Origin: Marinobacter gudaonensis
Lineage (GTDB): Bacteria > Pseudomonadota > Gammaproteobacteria > Pseudomonadales > Oleiphilaceae
Direction of reading: 5' to 3'
Length of the DNA stretch: 64,000 nucleotides
Assembly (NCBI RefSeq): GCF_900115175.1
Contig: NZ_FOYV01000001.1
Coordinates: 1,674,001-1,738,000, forward strand
The position numbers and the translations under genes are program-made. The notes under the pieces are model-generated. The model worked only from the letters and a program-made list of their open reading frames with translations, made no database searches and was not told where the DNA came from. Positions 61,895 to 64,000 of the stretch are shown here, one piece after another; within the stretch, counting starts at the first letter, position 1, and every line of letters begins with the position of its first letter.

Positions 61895-62860
61895 TCACTT
61901 GGTAGTACTACCGCCCTCGGCCCGGGCGATTGCCTGTTCATCCAAAAATTCCCGGTAGTATTGCGGCACGCTGTAGCGAAGTCCTTCGCCGGCGAACAGC
62001 TCATTCATCACCCCGGTTTTCACCAGTCGGTCGACAATGGCCTCCAGGGCATAGCCCAGCTGCCGGTGGGTGTGCTTGATGGCCATGCCCACATCCCAGA
62101 CCTGTTTACCAATGCCCGGAAAACCATTTGAAGCGGCTTTGAACGCCTGGTTCTCGGGCTTGGCCAACTCATGGTCGATTTCCGCACGCATGCCCATAAC
62201 GGCACTGACCTCGCCAGCCCTCAGTGCCTGGAAGGCTTCCGCCACGGTGGCGAAATGGCGGACCTGGTCGCGCATCCGGCCGCCAAAGGCGGACGTGAGG
62301 TAGAAGTCCGGAAGGGTATCGATCTCGACACCGATGGGGTTGTACTGGAATACGGCCACCGTCTGTACCGCATCCAGTTGCGCCGGGTCGTAGGCGATCT
62401 GCCAGGTTTCCTGCTGATAGGGTCCGAACATCACCACCTGCTCGTTGATGTACTCGCCAGTGGAGTCCTGCATGTAGGCGTAGCTCTTGTCGTACGGCAC
62501 CCGGAGCATGACATCGGCGAGTCGTCGCTTGGCCAGATAGTGACCTTTCCAGACATTGTTCCGGAGGTCGTCACCGAGGTTTTCGTCGGGCACGATCCAG
62601 TGCACCCGGAACGCCACGCCCATTTCCTCGGCAATACGGCGCCCGAGCTCAACATCAATGCCGGCGGGCTCCCCATTCACCTCGTACGAATAGGGCGGGA
62701 AATTCTGGTACACCCCGACCTTCAGATAGCCGGACTCCAGGATGATGTCGTAGGTCCGGTCCGCCGGGCGGTTGAGGAGCGCGTTGCCGTCGTCCGGCTC
62801 CTGGGCGGTCACCAGCTGCGCAAACAGCAGCAGAACAAGCATGCGAGACAGTGTTTTCAT
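61895..62860 (-). CDS. periplasmic solute-binding-like protein (MxaJ/XoxJ type)
   Basis: A 321-residue secreted protein with a Sec signal (cleavage about residue 19, VTAQ). The family 3 solute-binding fold is shown by YLKVGVYQNFPPYSYEVNGEPAGIDVELGRRIAEEMG. Proteins like this accompany methanol and lanthanide-type alcohol dehydrogenases (MxaJ, XoxJ) and help their activation. Its final codons contain the TACTACCAAG motif that precedes the dehydrogenase gene, so coding and regulatory sequence overlap. It lies between cytochrome c and the dehydrogenase. Confidence 0.85.
   Translation of the reverse strand: MKTLSRMLVLLLFAQLVTAQEPDDGNALLNRPADRTYDIILESGYLKVGVYQNFPPYSYEVNGEPAGIDVELGRRIAEEMGVAFRVHWIVPDENLGDDLRNNVWKGHYLAKRRLADVMLRVPYDKSYAYMQDSTGEYINEQVVMFGPYQQETWQIAYDPAQLDAVQTVAVFQYNPIGVEIDTLPDFYLTSAFGGRMRDQVRHFATVAEAFQALRAGEVSAVMGMRAEIDHELAKPENQAFKAASNGFPGIGKQVWDVGMAIKHTHRQLGYALEAIVDRLVKTGVMNELFAGEGLRYSVPQYYREFLDEQAIARAEGGSTTK
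61896..61907 (-). promoter_or_regulatory. shared motif TACTACCAAGTG upstream of the alcohol dehydrogenase
   Basis: Second copy of the TACTACCAAG element, starting 126 bp upstream of the dehydrogenase start and lying inside the last codons of the XoxJ-like gene. It sits in the palindrome GGTAGTACTACC. Confidence 0.65.
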
Positions 62861-62949
62861 TGTTTTCTCCCAGCATTTCTCACAACGACGACGGGCCGGC
62901 GCGAGGCCGACCCGTGTTCATGCAATCCCGAAAACGCCCTCAACGGAGA

Positions 62950-63378
62950 TCATTCGGGCTTGGGCAGCGATTCCACATAAGTGCGGATGGCCCACATGGC
63001 GTTCTGGTCCATGCTCTTCTTCCAGGACGGCATGCCGCGGTCGGTACCGTTCATCACCCGGCCGATGTAGTACTCGTCGTCCCACTCGGTCAGTTCCCGG
63101 AGATCGGGCGTCAGCCCACCGGACATGGCCCGAATGCCGTGACAGGCGGCACAGTTGCCCGCGTAAGCGCTTTCGCCGACCTTGATGGCCTGGGCGTTGT
63201 ACTTGCCGTACTCGTTGCCCTCGCGGAACGGATTCGCTGTGCGGACGTCATCGCCCAATTCCGGCAGGTTGCCCGTGTCCACATCCTGTGGGGTGACGTT
63301 GCCATGGGCCATAACCAGGCCAGCAAGGCCAACCAGGGCCACAACCGCAATGGTTCTGAGTGAAAAGGACATTGCCAT
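62950..63378 (-). CDS. periplasmic cytochrome c (ExaB/PedF-like electron acceptor)
   Basis: A 142-residue secreted class I cytochrome. The signal peptide (about 1-24) ends at MAHG; the single heme site is CAACH (Cys76, Cys79, His80), and Met116 in RGMPSWKK is the likely distal ligand. GAGG lies 8 nt before the ATG at 63378. It probably takes electrons from the quinoprotein dehydrogenase. It is followed by the XoxJ-like gene after 89 nt. Confidence 0.9.
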   Translation of the reverse strand: MAMSFSLRTIAVVALVGLAGLVMAHGNVTPQDVDTGNLPELGDDVRTANPFREGNEYGKYNAQAIKVGESAYAGNCAACHGIRAMSGGLTPDLRELTEWDDEYYIGRVMNGTDRGMPSWKKSMDQNAMWAIRTYVESLPKPE

Positions 63379-63508
63379 TGGTCTTACCTCTGTTTTTTCT
63401 GGATTCCCCGTCGCTGGCTATTGGACTTGTCGGATGCCAACGTGCTTGCTGCCAGTCTAGGAATGGCCGTGCGCGATCCGAATGCCACTTTGGGGCGTTT
63501 GGCCTAGT

Positions 63509-63520
63509 TCCTTGGTAGTA
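63509..63520 (-). promoter_or_regulatory. shared motif TACTACCAAGGA upstream of cytochrome c
   Basis: Third copy of the TACTACCAAG element, starting 131 bp upstream of the cytochrome gene. A related AGTACCAAAGG at 63552-63562 lies nearer the divergent ABC-transporter gene. Confidence 0.65.
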
Positions 63521-63642
63521 ATTGGCTGGTGCCAACGCGGAAATCTCCTCCTTTGGTACTGGCTGATTGCGACTTTCTGAATATTTCAGGGGGCCCACCG
63601 CTTTCATAAGCTGGAATCACAACAAGAAACCCGGAGCGTTCC

Positions 63643-64000
63643 ATGGCTTGTTTTTTCCGAACGGCGGCACTCCTGACGATGCTGACCCTCGCCTGCGGCC
63701 CGGTCATTGCCGAGCCACTGGAAGTGACCATTGGCTACCTTCAGTGGCAGCCGGACCCGGGGCCAGTGTTGTCAAACGTGATACCGGAGCCGGCGGATGC
63801 CGGCCTGCGCGGCGCCGAGCTGGCTCTGAACGACAACAGCACCACAGGCAAATTTCTGGGCCATGTCTATGCCCTGGAGGCGACGGTGGCAGACTCGGAA
63901 GAGGCAGCCATCGCCGCTTTCGACGCCATGCGCCAGCGCGGCATTGGCCTGTTCGTGGTGAATGCTCCGGCGGCAACCCTGCGGACCCTTGCTGGCAAAG
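63643..64000 (+). CDS. ABC-type substrate-binding protein, 5' part only
   Basis: The first 119 codons of a secreted protein, cut by the right edge. The start ATG at 63643 begins a Sec signal (MACFFRTAALLTMLTLACGPVIAEP, cleavage near residue 24), and the mature part LEVTIGYLQWQPDP to RGAELALNDNSTTGKFLG resembles branched-chain amino-acid-type binding proteins. Such proteins are found with PQQ-dependent catabolism clusters. It is divergent from cytochrome c, and its partner permease and ATPase genes should lie beyond the window. Confidence 0.8.
   Translation, partial: MACFFRTAALLTMLTLACGPVIAEPLEVTIGYLQWQPDPGPVLSNVIPEPADAGLRGAELALNDNSTTGKFLGHVYALEATVADSEEAAIAAFDAMRQRGIGLFVVNAPAATLRTLAGK

Noticed and set aside
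63504..63731. Minus-strand frame across the cytochrome c/binding-protein divergent region
   Set aside because: It covers the shared promoter motif and the signal peptide of the plus-strand gene and has no start signal.

Overview
The window reads as a chromosomal segment of a marine gammaproteobacterium, most likely Marinobacter or a close relative. This rests on the translation/chaperone gene order, the tmRNA tag ANDENYALAA, a wax-ester-synthase/DGAT gene, sodium-linked transport genes and a complete PQQ/alcohol-oxidation cluster. This is an inference from gene content; no database search was run. No insertion sequence, prophage, rRNA operon or CRISPR array is visible.

Layout. 1-12.9 kb is a housekeeping block on the minus strand: secG-tRNA-Leu, then rimP-nusA-infB-rbfA-truB (truB runs off the left edge), preceded by folP-glmM-tpiA and ftsH, with yhbY divergent. 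12.4-22.2 kb holds greA, carAB, dapB and grpE-dnaK-dnaJ behind a clear sigma-32 promoter. 22.3-28.2 kb holds recN (two LexA boxes), fur, bamE, ratB/ratA, an NSS-family transporter and smpB. 28.3-31.9 kb holds a WS/DGAT acyltransferase, ssrA, an ExoD-family gene and a cheV. 31.9-37.9 kb is a less familiar minus-strand cluster: an ATP-grasp protein, a 674-residue protein with a papain-like Gln-Cys-His-Asn set, an AlsS-like TPP enzyme and a lipoprotein. 38-48.7 kb is mixed metabolism and transport: mqo, nhaD, a YrbG-type antiporter, a PlsC-type acyltransferase, msrB, msrA, chrA, a metallophosphoesterase, a CarS-like lipid enzyme and fumC.

48.7-64 kb is a PQQ-dependent alcohol oxidation island. 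pqqA-B-C-D-E-H, ercA and an ErcS/NahK-like hybrid kinase lie on one strand in apparent operon order. Beyond them are exaC (aldehyde dehydrogenase), an Ada-type regulator/repair gene, a quinoprotein alcohol dehydrogenase, a MxaJ/XoxJ-like periplasmic protein, a cytochrome c and the start of a divergent ABC substrate-binding protein. Together they make the cofactor, oxidise alcohol in the periplasm, pass electrons to cytochrome c, and oxidise the aldehyde with NAD. The dehydrogenase carries the extra Asp (Asp-Tyr-Asp) typical of lanthanide-dependent enzymes. Three transcription units of this island share an almost identical motif (TACTACCAAG) 116-131 bp upstream of their start codons.

Most interesting items: the ATP-grasp/papain-like/TPP-enzyme cluster, the lanthanide signature and shared promoter motif of the PQQ island, a structured promoter-plus-tandem-terminator leader before rimP-nusA, a 21-bp repeat that extends PqqH, and the absence of rlmE from its usual place between yhbY and ftsH.
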